This document shows positions 31,498 through 41,664 of a stretch of 64,000 nucleotides of DNA, one piece after another. This DNA is from VRUE01 sp963737575. GTDB lineage: Bacteria; Actinomycetota; Thermoleophilia; Solirubrobacterales; 70-9. Numbering within the stretch: the first letter of the stretch is position 1; each line of letters opens with the position of its first letter. The stretch is taken from positions 1 through 64,000 of the forward strand of contig CAVTTJ010000003.1 in the NCBI GenBank assembly GCA_963737575.1, given 5' to 3'. The translations under genes and the position numbers were made by a program. Under the pieces are notes generated by a model. The model saw only the letters and a list, made by a program, of their open reading frames with translations. It searched no databases and was not told the DNA's origin.

Positions 31498-34224
31498 TCA
31501 GCGGCGGGCCCGGCGAGCGGCCCGCTTCGAGCCCTTGCCCTTGCCGCAGGCGGTCTTCGCCGAAACCGACTGGGAGAGCGTTTTGCCGTTCTGGGCGACG
31601 TATTCGACCGTGGTGTTCGCAGCCGAGGCGCAGAGGTCCCTGGTGTTGACCAAATAGCCCTTCTTACCGCCGAAGAGCTTGAGGCGGAAGTGACCGATCG
31701 GAGCGTCGGGCACGACCGGGACGACCGTCTTCAGGTGGCCGCCGTTGACCGATGACGATTCCGCTTCCGGCATGATCAGAACCTGTCCGTCGAGGATGAA
31801 GACGACATGCGGGAGTTTGCCGAACCCGGAGACCGCGTAGGCCGGGCCGCTGAGGGGCTGTTCGAGCAGCGGCGTGGTCGTCGTCACCTTGCCGATCGAC
31901 TGCCTGCCCGCGCACCGTTCCGCGATCAGCTGGGCCTTCGAGCAGATGTTGCCGAGATGACGCTGGTCGATCGCGAACGCCTTCGGCAACGTCACCGCCA
32001 CCGACTTGATGTTGGCGTCGCCGTTGCGGGTCCGGAGGTCGAACTGCATCGCCGGGTCCTTGCTGCGACTGGTCGCCTTCTTGCCTCCCAGCTGCTTGAT
32101 CGTCATCGACGGCTTGAATGGCAGGGTTTCGCAGTTCACCACCTGGAAGTAGGAGGAGAAGTCGGTGACCGTGCCCTGGTCGCCGATCCCCTGCGAGTCG
32201 ACCGTGAACGGGTTGCAATTGGTCGGGTTGATCGTGAAGTTCGGCTTGTCGATGTTGACCTGGATCGAGCGCATCCGGATCGGGATGCCGCCGATGATCT
32301 GCGGGATCGAATCCGATACTGCGCTGACCTGGGCGGTCTTCGGGTCGACATGGAGCGCGACGCGGACGACCACGACCCCGTAGTCGTAGGGGCCTGCCAG
32401 GGCAGGCGTCATCGCGACGACGGAGAGCGGTGCGCCCTTGAAGGGCCCAGCCAGATACATCTTCCCGACCGCGTGGAACGGGTGGCCCCCCGGTCCGGCT
32501 GCGACGTTGGTCGTACCCACCTGGCTAGCCACCGGGCAGCTGGGTGCCGCGATCTCCGCGCGGCCGGTCTTTTCGGCCGCGGCGAGGATCGAGGCCTCCG
32601 GGCAGTAGGCGACCCCGCGCAGGCTCCCGGTGAAGCCCGGCGGCATCCTGAAGTTGACGTCCCCCAGGAACTGGTCGCCGTCATCGCGATCGAGCTTGAG
32701 GATGAAAGAGCTGAACTTGCCCGCGAGAGCGTTCGACGTCCCGGCGACGAGCCGCGGATTGAACGGGCGCACCTGACCGGGGCAGGGCCTGCTATTGGGC
32801 CCTTCCGTGATGTCAAGGAACGGCGCCGAGTGCTGGGGCGCGAGGCTGGCGTTCCACGGCACGAAGAGCGAGTCCGTTGCATAGACCCGGCACTGCGTCG
32901 GTGTCGCCATCAGCCCGCGGTCGGAGGCGAAGAGGTGGAGGTCGAACTCTTCGAATGGGACCTGAGGAATGTCTTCCACGGCCATCGTCACCTGACCCGT
33001 TTTCGGGTTGGGGTGGACCTGCGCGATGAGCTTCGCGTGGATGCCGAAGCCGTCGAAGATCATGAAGACGCGGTACTGGTCACCCGGTAGCGGCCTGCCG
33101 ATGTAAAGCGAGCCGGTCAGTGGGCCTTCCAGTGCCGGGGTGTGGACTTCGACGGTCCCGATCTTCGCGTTGTCCGGACATGCGCCGGGGAGGTTCTGGC
33201 CGAAGTGTGCCTGTTCTTCGCTGCAATCGCTCTGGCCGTCGGCGGCGTCCGGGTTGACCGAAAGCCCGTCGGGCAGGATCAGGCTTGCCGTCCGCAGGGT
33301 CGACTGCGACGGCGCTTTTCCGGCGAGGAATTGCTCGGCTTTCAGCTGCAGGTCGAGCCCGGCCGGGGCGTCGGCCTCGGGCGTGGTCAGTTTCGCCTGC
33401 AGAAGCGGGTCGAACTTCTGGTTTTCGCAGCCGGTGGTGGCGGGATAGGTGGAAACGACGTTGGTCGGGTTCGGGTCCTGGTAGGTCGTGACGTCGACCG
33501 AGACCGGGAGCGGCTCTTCAGAGCAGACGCTCGGGTTGTCGATGAACGGCCGCACGGTCTCACCCGCGTGCGGGAACGGCGCTTCCGTGCAGCTGACCGT
33601 GACCGACCCCGGGCAGCCCGGAGGCGAGCCTGGATGGCCGGGACGGAACCGCTCGGCGTCGTGTTCCTTGTCGCCGGGAAAGCCCCAGACCGTCATCGAG
33701 GCAGACGAGAGCGCGACCGTCTGCGAAATCGCATTGACCGAGATCTGCAGGCCGTAGTCCGAGTCACTGCGGACGTTGATCGGCATGATCACCGGCACGT
33801 TGACGATCGGGACGACGAAGGCCATTCTCGCCGCTTCGTCTCCCAGCACTTGCATGTTGTAGATCGGTGTCGTGCCGAGGACGAAGTTCGGATTCCCTTC
33901 GTAGTTCGCGACGATAGTGATCAGCCCTGCTTGGGCGCCGGGCTGGCATTCGTTGGCGACGAAAACCGCGGCACGGCACCTGAAAATCGCTCCCGGGTTC
34001 CCGAACACACCCTCGGGCATGTTGATGTTGACGTTGTTGACGACCTCCGGCTGGCCCGGTTTGTCGACCTTGAACCGCGCGGTGAAGTCGGGGTGGCCAC
34101 CAGCCTGCTGGGTCGAAGAGCCGACCGAGAATTCGGTGATGTCGACACTCGCAGACGCGATGGCGGGAAGGAGGCAGAGTGCAACCGCCGAGGCGATCAC
34201 CAGGAACATCGAACGCAGGCTCAT
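31498..34224 (-). CDS. Module B gene 6: large AGGHPD-type secreted protein
   Basis: About 908 residues from the ATG at 34224, chosen for its GAGAGG ribosome binding site; the frame stays open to 34260, overlapping gene 7. A signal peptide (MFLVIASAVALCLLPAIASA) is followed by STQQAGGHPDFTARF. Characteristic blocks then follow: NVNINMPEGVFGNPGAIFRC, INVRSDSDYGLQISV, VNPDAADGQSDCSEEQ, GPLTGSLYIGRPLPGDQYRV, RDDGDQFLGDVNFRMPPGFT, FTINPTNCNPFTVDSQ. The C-terminal block is GGKKGYLVNTRDLC, TACGKGKG and a basic KRAARRARR tail. Paired cysteines suggest disulfides. I do not recognise a characterised family; the protein is probably a cell-surface structural component. Confidence 0.82.
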   Translation of the reverse strand: MSLRSMFLVIASAVALCLLPAIASASVDITEFSVGSSTQQAGGHPDFTARFKVDKPGQPEVVNNVNINMPEGVFGNPGAIFRCRAAVFVANECQPGAQAGLITIVANYEGNPNFVLGTTPIYNMQVLGDEAARMAFVVPIVNVPVIMPINVRSDSDYGLQISVNAISQTVALSSASMTVWGFPGDKEHDAERFRPGHPGSPPGCPGSVTVSCTEAPFPHAGETVRPFIDNPSVCSEEPLPVSVDVTTYQDPNPTNVVSTYPATTGCENQKFDPLLQAKLTTPEADAPAGLDLQLKAEQFLAGKAPSQSTLRTASLILPDGLSVNPDAADGQSDCSEEQAHFGQNLPGACPDNAKIGTVEVHTPALEGPLTGSLYIGRPLPGDQYRVFMIFDGFGIHAKLIAQVHPNPKTGQVTMAVEDIPQVPFEEFDLHLFASDRGLMATPTQCRVYATDSLFVPWNASLAPQHSAPFLDITEGPNSRPCPGQVRPFNPRLVAGTSNALAGKFSSFILKLDRDDGDQFLGDVNFRMPPGFTGSLRGVAYCPEASILAAAEKTGRAEIAAPSCPVASQVGTTNVAAGPGGHPFHAVGKMYLAGPFKGAPLSVVAMTPALAGPYDYGVVVVRVALHVDPKTAQVSAVSDSIPQIIGGIPIRMRSIQVNIDKPNFTINPTNCNPFTVDSQGIGDQGTVTDFSSYFQVVNCETLPFKPSMTIKQLGGKKATSRSKDPAMQFDLRTRNGDANIKSVAVTLPKAFAIDQRHLGNICSKAQLIAERCAGRQSIGKVTTTTPLLEQPLSGPAYAVSGFGKLPHVVFILDGQVLIMPEAESSSVNGGHLKTVVPVVPDAPIGHFRLKLFGGKKGYLVNTRDLCASAANTTVEYVAQNGKTLSQSVSAKTACGKGKGSKRAARRARR

Positions 34225-34252
34225 CGTCATCCTCTCATTGCTCCTCATCGTC

Positions 34253-37200
34253 TTACCCATGCCTGCGGCTCGAGTGGCGCTTGTGCTTCTTCGGGTGCGT
34301 CTTCTTCACGCACTTGCCCTGCTTCAAAACCTTCGGCTTCTTGCACTTCTTCTTCTGCTTCGACTTGACCGGCGGACGGGCCTTTTCGGGCCCGGTCCCG
34401 GTGTTGATGTTCGGAGGCGGCGGCGCTTCGGTGCCGGCCCCGTGACACTCATCCGACGCCTTGCATAGGCCGCGCGGAGGGTCGTAGAGGAAGCCGCCGT
34501 TTTCCCTGGCGTCGTAAATCTTCACCACGTTCCCGTTTTTGTCGGTCGGGACAAGGACTTCGCGGGTGAAGAAAAAGGCGTCCTTGCCGTCCGCGGAGGC
34601 GGTTACCAGCGCCGAGTCGTCCTGGCCGATGCCGCTTGAGATCAGGGCGACCTTGCCGTTGTTCCACTCGTAGGCGTCCTTCTTCTCGTTCGTGTCGCGG
34701 AGCGTGAACGACTCGCGGGTCGTGAAGAAGACGCGGCCGTCGTCGACGAGGTTGAGGCCGTGGGGCGAAAGTTTCACGTCGGAGTTCCCGATCGCGCCGG
34801 TCGGGGCGCAGGACGGGCAGGCCAACGCGTCGCCCTGGGCGTCGTAGCGGTAGAGCTCGTAGTGACCCAGGTTCTGGTAGCCCGTCAGCGGCACCGGTGA
34901 GCTGAAGAGCGCATAGTGGCCGTCGGGGGTGACCTGGAAGTCTTCCAAGTCATGCACGGCGGCCTGCTGGACGCCGTGTACCACGGCGGGGTTGTTGATC
35001 GGCTCGTAGGGAACGACTTCGTAGCCGAACTTGACGACGTTGCTCCCATTCAGAGCAAACGTCCCTTTGGTGGAAGCATTGACGCCGACACCGCTCGAGG
35101 TACTTCCCAGAGATGCCGATGAGCCGATGGCCCCGACTTCATTGCCCGACGAGTCGTAGACGACGATCTTGTTCCCTTCATCGTTGTAGAGGTCGCCCGT
35201 GGCAGGATCACTCGAGACAGCTCGGCTCGTGCCTGCGACTTCCGTCCCACTCACGGTCGGTGGTGAGGCGGCGAAATCGGAGATGTTGTACTTCTTGATC
35301 GGGCCGTACGAGCCAGGAGACGGCGAACGCGTGTCCGGCGGTGTCGATACCGACGTGGCAGGGATTCTGGCCCTGGGTGTGGATGCTGGTCACTTCGTAG
35401 TTCGCTTTGCTGACGGGAGTCGATCCGCTGATCGGCGTGAACCGGTACATGCCGCCGTAGCTCCAGTCGCCGACGATAACTTCGCCGGTGTTCTGGTTGA
35501 CGGCGACGCCACATGCCTCGCCGAACCCGGTGAGTTCGCCGAGCAGGGCACCGCCCCTCGAGTAGACGGCGACCGCCCCATACCCGTGCATCGCATAGAT
35601 CGCACCGTCGAGCACCCCACCGGAGCTGTCGACCGCAATCTGCGATTCCGTTTCGTACATCCCCGAGTTTGGAATGCGATTGGAGCCTGCGCCGGGGCCT
35701 TCGGGGAATTTGAGCGGGGCCCCGGTCGAGTCGAAGCGCGCGATTCGACCGCCATTGCCCGTCTCCGCGACGTAGATGCTCCCGGTCTCCTGGTCGACGG
35801 CGAGACCCTCAGGATTGGAAAGGCCGGTGATGAAATTGGTGGAGATCACGGGATGCGCCGGCGGTGCCGGTGGCGGCTTGCCGATGCTGGAGTCGATCTC
35901 ACCGACGAAGTGGGGCGCTCCGCCCGGTTTCACCACGTACAGGTTCGGCTGGTCCTGGGTCCCGTTTCCGGCGCCGTCGAGCTTCTCGGGGCTCATGAAG
36001 TAGACGGTCCCGTCTTCACGGGCGACGGCTGAGCCGCCGGCCGGAACGACCACACTGCAGTCGGACCCACCGGAGGCCACATTCCAGCTCACGACCGGGT
36101 TGCAGGAGTCCGTGTTGCCGGTGCCGCCGGTCCCCGTCGAGAGCCGCGTGATCGTCGCGGCGCCGCTGGTGCCGACGTCGGCGCGGAAGAGGTCGGCGCT
36201 GTTGTCGGTGTCGCCCGCGAGCTGGTCGGTGGTCGTGAAGAAGACCTTGGTCCCGTCTTCGGTCATCCCGTTGTAGATGACGCCGCTCGACGAGTCGACC
36301 ACTTCGATCGAGTTCGGGCTGGTACCGACGTGCATGTAGAGGTCGTACAGCTTGTTGCCGGCGGCGTCTTCACCCGCGACCTTTCCGATCAGAACCCGGC
36401 TGCCGTCGGAGGAGACATCGAGCTCGGCGACTTCCCCCGATATCGGCGAGCCTGCGGGCGTCGTCGACACTAGTTGCGTCGAGTTGCTCGCGAGATTGCG
36501 GTCGTAGACCCACTCCGAACCGGTGCTCGCCGCTGCCTCGAACTGCTGATCGGTCTCGAAGATCAGGTGCGACCCGTCGGCGGAGAGGGGCTTCACCACT
36601 TCGCCGACCGGATCGGCCGGAGGGTTCAGCGAGCCGTGCATTCCCTCTTCGAGCGTCCCATTGGCGCGGCGAAGTGGGACGTTGGTCGAGCCGTCAGCGA
36701 AGCACGGGTTGCAGATGTTCGGCCCTCCGAATGCAAACGTCTGCAGGCCTTCATCGGCGCCCATCAGCGGCGAGCCGAAGGCGCCTTCATCCGCCATCCC
36801 GTTCGCCGGCAGCCCGACGTACCTCGTCGTCCAACCTTCGTTGCCGCGAACGGCAACATAAGGATCGAGCCCGAGGTTGGTCGGGCTGCCGGCTATTCCC
36901 GGGATCACCCCGAAGTGCATCGAGTAGAGCAATCGGTCCGTGGCGTTCGGGTAGGCATCGAGCTGGTTCTGGCCTGTCGCGAGCTCGGACTCGACGTCGT
37001 AGCCTCCCTGATCAGCGGCCGAAACGAGCTCATATGCGCGGCAATCGGGAAGCAGCGAGCCTTCGGTCTGCCTCCTCACTTCAGCGTTTCCGCAGGTGTC
37101 GACCCCCGAGTCCGGCGTGTAGGTAGTGAATTCCTGGACGGGGGTCGCGACGCTGCCGGCTTCATTGGTGACGACCGCCCGGTATTCATAGGTAACCCCC

Positions 37201-38828
37201 GGTTCGAGGCCCTTGGTTTCGGTCGATACGTGCTGGACGCCTGGGAGATAGATGTTTTCACCGTTGAACAGTCCTGGATTCGATAGGAAGCCGAAGGTCT
37301 TCGACTCCGGAGTCGAGTCTTTGAAGCCTTCGCCTTTCGGGCCCCATTCGAAGTGGTAACTCGCGTTGCCGCCGTTGGGATCGAATTCAGTGGAGAACCG
37401 GACCCCGTCAGTGTTCACTCGATCCACTGCGAGGAATCCAGGAACGATCGGTTCACCCTGAGGAATGAAGTCTTCGTAGTTGCTGGGTGCAACCTGTCCA
37501 TTGCCATTTTTGGCAAACAACTTGTAGTAGTAGCGGACGCCTTTTTCGGTCGGAATTTCGGCGCTGACCACATGGTCTTCATTGCCGCTGAAGCTGTTGC
37601 CCTGGGAGCACGGAATGCTCTGTCCGAGAGCCTGCGTCGTGCCGTACTCGAAGTGGCAATCGGTGGTTTCGACACCATCTGCGTTGATGCTCCCCTTCAT
37701 GATCATATGTTCGCCGACAGGGTCGGGATATTCCGCGGGAGTGGCGGTCACATCGGGGATGATGTGCGGATTCGTCCTGACGAATTTCTCCAGGCGCGTA
37801 GATCCGGCCGCATATTCGCGACGATTTGCGACCCACACGTCGTGCGTCGCGGGGTCGACTGTGATTCCGCTTGCGCCGAGCGAGATACCTTCGTAGGAGT
37901 GGCCTGCGTCAGGAATGCCCCAACCTTTCCCGAGCAACCGCCCTTTTTCGTCGAACAATTCGAAATCGCCGCCGGAGTAGGACGAGTTGAGGACGAAGAC
38001 GTCATTGTCAGACTGGTCGACGGCGACTGCCTGGGCATCGTTGCGACGATTCAGTTGGTACTGTTCGAGACCGGTCGGGCTTATCTTGAAGGCGCCACCT
38101 TCTTCGCCGAATTCAGACGGCTGAATGCCGTAGATGTTCCCGTCATTGTCAGTTACAAGGCGACACGGCCGGTTTCGTTCGCCGTTGCGAAGCTTGACGC
38201 CCGGCTGGAATCCGGGAGGACCCACGTAGTCGTTTGAGAGGAATTTGCCTTCGGGCGTGTAGTGGCTGAGGCCCACACGGAGGGCCATATCCACTTCCTG
38301 CCCGTCGGGCGACACCCCGATTCCGCACATGTTTTCGGCCGAGACCTTCTTCCATTCATCGAGCGGCAGGGCGGTCCCGTCCGGCCTGAAGCTCGCAACG
38401 GGTGAGCTGAAGCCGCCGCCGATCACGTAGAACCGGCCCTCGGTGGCGCTTTCCGACTGGTCGAGCGCGATCTGGGGACCCCCGAGGCTGGGTTCGAGGG
38501 TGATCAGTGGCGATCCGAGGCCGGTGAAGGTGATTGGTGCGCCTGTCGGACTGAACTTCCCGATCGTCCCCGGGGCATCTCCCAGAGCGACGAGGAAATC
38601 GTGAGCGTGACGGTCGTAGACAACTCCGGAGAGGCCACTGTCGAAAGTCTTGGCCGACTGCGATCCGTCGATGTAGGTACCCGAGTAGACGTAGTCGTAG
38701 ACCGTCTTCGCCGAGGCCGGCCCCACGGCGATGACGAGACTGAGGGCGAATCCCGCCCCGATGCAGGTCAGAAACCTCCTCAGGCCCAATCTCTTCCCCC
38801 CGTTCCCCTGGTCGCCGTTGCTGGTCAT
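34253..38828 (-). CDS. Module B gene 7: giant NHL / FN3-like / PD40-propeller protein (one frameshift)
   Basis: About 1,525 residues if one extra base near 35309 (TGGCTCGTAC) is removed, which restores FAVSWSYGPIKKYN. The start is taken at 38828 behind GGGAGAG; the ATG at 38858 is an alternative. Order: signal peptide (ending VGPASA), NHL-like propeller (to about residue 390), two FN3-like repeats, the VRRQTEG / LPDCRAYELVS motif, then a PD40-type propeller (LIFETDQQFEAA, KVFFTTTDQLAGDTDNSADL). This propeller is interrupted by a second NHL-like propeller of about 300 residues (34996-35884). The end has YDARENGGFL, CKASDECHG and the KCKKPKVLKQGKCVKK basic tail. Extracellular; function unknown. 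Confidence 0.78.
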
Positions 38829-38861
38829 GGTCTGTGGCTCTCCCCTGTTCGTCCCCATCGC

Positions 38862-41645
38862 CTAGTGCCCCGCCTTCTTGTGGTGGCGCTTGTGCGCTCT
38901 CGAGGCTTTCGATCCGCAGGACGCCTGGAGCTTGACTTTGCGCTCGAGCTCGGCGCCGTTCTGGCCGACCAGGTCCTGTTCGGCCTTGCGGTCGGCCTTG
39001 CAGAGATTGCCGCTGTTGACCAGCAGTCCCTTCTTGCCGCCCGCCATTTCGAGGACGAATTCAGAGACCGGGGCGTCGGGAACGGTTTCGAACCGCGCCC
39101 GCAGGCCGGCGCCTTTGACGCTGTCGATCCGGGCCGAGACCTCGACGTTGAACTGGCCGTGCAGGTCGGCCACCAGGTCGGGCAGTTTGTGTTCGCTTGC
39201 ACGGAGGTAGACGTTCCCGCTGAGCGGCTGTTCGAGCAGCGGGGTCTTCGCGGTCGCGGTCCCGTAGACCGAGTCGGCCGGGCACGCGTTGGCGGCGAAC
39301 TGAACCCGGGTACAGACGGTTCCGATGTGCGAGTTGTCGAGCAACTCGTTCTTCGGCATGACCACCGTGACCTTGGAGAGGTTGGCTTCGCCTGGCGCTG
39401 TTTTCAGAACCGCGCGCAGGGCCGGGTGACCGCGGCGTTTGGTCGAGCCCTTGAGCTTGATGTTCAGCTTCGGGTCGAACGAGAGACCGGCGCAGTTGGC
39501 CGCCTGGAAATGGGATTTCGAATTCGCCGACCCGCCTTCGTCGCCCGAGATCGTGGCGTCGACGGAGAACGGGTCGCAGTTGGTCGGGTTCAGAGCGAAG
39601 CCCGGGCGGTCGAGGTCGACCCGGATCGAGCGGACGCGCAGCGGTATCCCTTCAAGGATCTGCGGCAGCGGATCGGAGACTGCGGTGACCTGCGCGGTCA
39701 CCGGGTTCACCGAGACGGCAACCCGCACGGCGACGTTGCCGAGGTCATAGGGCCCGGAGACGGCCGGAACGACGACCAAAAGGCTGAGCGGCGCGCCCTT
39801 ATATGGACCGGCGAGGTAGACCCTGCCTGGTGTGTAGAGAGGGTGGCTACCGGCACCGGCGCCGGCAACCGCCGTGCCGATCTGGCTGGCCGCCGGACAT
39901 GCGGGGGTGGCCTGCTCCGTGCGTCCGGAGTATCCGGACGCCTGGACCGTCGAGATCGCCGACTCCGGGCAGTATGGGATCCCCGCAAGGGTCGCCGCAA
40001 ATCCACGTGGCGTCGTCACGCTGACGCCGGTGAGATTCTGTTCACCGTCTCTGCGCTTGAGGACCAGCGTGAAGGGCGAATGAAAGCCCGCGGTCGGGTC
40101 GGCGACCCCGGCTTCGAGTTGCGGCGCGAGCGGCCGAGCCCCGCTCGGGCACGGCGTGCCGCCCGGCCCTTCGTCGATCGTGATCAGGTTCGTCGTGTGC
40201 CGAACGGTGAGCGCGGTGTTCCAGGGAACGAATTCGCTTTCCACCTTGTAGGTGCCGCAGTGGCTGGGCGTCGCCAGCAATCCGCGTTCGGAGCCGAAGA
40301 CGTGGAGGCCGAATTCCTGCAGGGGCGCTTGCGGCAGGCTCTTGAACACAACAGAAACCTGTCCCGTCGCCGGGTCCGTTTCGACCGTCCCGAGAAGCTT
40401 CACGTTGGTTGCAAAACCCGATGCTGCTAGCAGCACCCGATACGGTTCGCCGGGTTTAGGTTCGACCAGAAAGAGAGCACCCGGGAGCGGCGCCGGCAGG
40501 GCGGCGACATCGAGCTGGAGTGTCCCGATCTTCGAGAACTCGGGGCAATCCGCAGGCAGCCGGGTTCCGATCGAGCTGAGAATGTCCGGGCAGGCCATCT
40601 TCCCGTCGGCGGCGCCCGTATTGATCGAAAAACCGGGTGGGAGTGTGACTTTGGCCGATTTCAGCTCCGATGGGGAAGGGGTGATCGCGCTTTGAGTCTG
40701 GGGAACCTTCAGGGTGCTGTCGAGCCCTGAAGGTGTGTCCGCCGCGCCGGTTGTCGGCTTTGCGGTCACGCTCGGATTGAAGCTGGCCTGGTTGCAGCTC
40801 GTCGTTTCCGGCCACGGAATCGTTTCTTTGCCGACCCTGCCGCCGTAATATTCGATTTCCCCGGTTACGTTCAGCGGCACACCGCACGTTGTGGGGTTCT
40901 GGAGGAACGGCGCCGGAGGAATCGTCGGCGGGGCGTAGGTTTCGCTGCCAAACGGCACGCCCGGCGGGCACCCGTCTACGCCCGGAACGGCTCCGAAGAA
41001 ACAGAAGCCGGCGCCGACCATCGGAGTGACGAACCGGAACGCTGTGTGCGTTTCAGACGCGGGAACACCCCAGAGCACGAGCTGGAAGTGATTGAACGGC
41101 AGGCGGACCTGGGGGGTGCTGACCGCGTCGAGCCCGTAGTCGCTCTGGGTCCTGCCTGAGAGTTCGATGAAGACCGGGAACGCGATGAGCGGCGCGGTGA
41201 AACCGAGCAGGCCCGCCTGTTCGGGATTTGTCTGCATGTTATAGAGGGGAACGAAGATCCCTTCTTCGGTCAGCCCCTTCAGGTTGAAGTAGCCGATCTG
41301 GGCGTCCGAGGGACAGCTGGCAAGCGAGAATTCGGTCAGCGTGCACTTCGGCGCGACATGGGGATTGCCGATGAATCCCTCCGGCCAGTGGATGGCACTC
41401 GTGCGTCCGTAAAGGCATTCCGATTCGCAGGTGTCTTCTCCGAATGTTTCATCGATGCGGAAGATGTAGTCGATGTTTACGTCGGGGTGGCCGCCCGCCT
41501 GGCTCGTGCTCGGCGTGACTTCGAAACTTTCGAAACCCGGTTCGACGTGTTCGTATGCCCGCGCAGAGCCAGCGCCGACCAAAGCCAGCACGAGGAGCGC
41601 CGCGAGGGACGCAACCACCACCGTGGCCCTCGACCGCAGAGTCAC
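38862..41645 (-). CDS. Module B gene 8: large AGGHPD-type secreted protein
   Basis: About 927 residues from the GTG at 41645, which has an excellent AGGAAGGGGGG ribosome binding site; the frame extends to an ATG at 41672 overlapping gene 9. A signal peptide (MTLRSRATVVVASLAALLVL, cleavage near SARA) is followed by PSTSQAGGHPDVNIDYIFRI. Shared blocks with gene 6 include INTGAADGKMACPDILSS, LAGPYKGAPLSLLVVVPAVS, FALNPTNCDPFSVDA and the C-terminal GGKKGLLVNSGNLCK and ASCGSKASRAHKRHHKKAGH. It is thus a paralogue of gene 6 and homologue of 19963-22747. Secreted; function unknown. Confidence 0.82.
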   Translation of the reverse strand: MTLRSRATVVVASLAALLVLALVGAGSARAYEHVEPGFESFEVTPSTSQAGGHPDVNIDYIFRIDETFGEDTCESECLYGRTSAIHWPEGFIGNPHVAPKCTLTEFSLASCPSDAQIGYFNLKGLTEEGIFVPLYNMQTNPEQAGLLGFTAPLIAFPVFIELSGRTQSDYGLDAVSTPQVRLPFNHFQLVLWGVPASETHTAFRFVTPMVGAGFCFFGAVPGVDGCPPGVPFGSETYAPPTIPPAPFLQNPTTCGVPLNVTGEIEYYGGRVGKETIPWPETTSCNQASFNPSVTAKPTTGAADTPSGLDSTLKVPQTQSAITPSPSELKSAKVTLPPGFSINTGAADGKMACPDILSSIGTRLPADCPEFSKIGTLQLDVAALPAPLPGALFLVEPKPGEPYRVLLAASGFATNVKLLGTVETDPATGQVSVVFKSLPQAPLQEFGLHVFGSERGLLATPSHCGTYKVESEFVPWNTALTVRHTTNLITIDEGPGGTPCPSGARPLAPQLEAGVADPTAGFHSPFTLVLKRRDGEQNLTGVSVTTPRGFAATLAGIPYCPESAISTVQASGYSGRTEQATPACPAASQIGTAVAGAGAGSHPLYTPGRVYLAGPYKGAPLSLLVVVPAVSGPYDLGNVAVRVAVSVNPVTAQVTAVSDPLPQILEGIPLRVRSIRVDLDRPGFALNPTNCDPFSVDATISGDEGGSANSKSHFQAANCAGLSFDPKLNIKLKGSTKRRGHPALRAVLKTAPGEANLSKVTVVMPKNELLDNSHIGTVCTRVQFAANACPADSVYGTATAKTPLLEQPLSGNVYLRASEHKLPDLVADLHGQFNVEVSARIDSVKGAGLRARFETVPDAPVSEFVLEMAGGKKGLLVNSGNLCKADRKAEQDLVGQNGAELERKVKLQASCGSKASRAHKRHHKKAGH

Positions 41646-41664
41646 GATTCCCCCCTTCCTCAAG

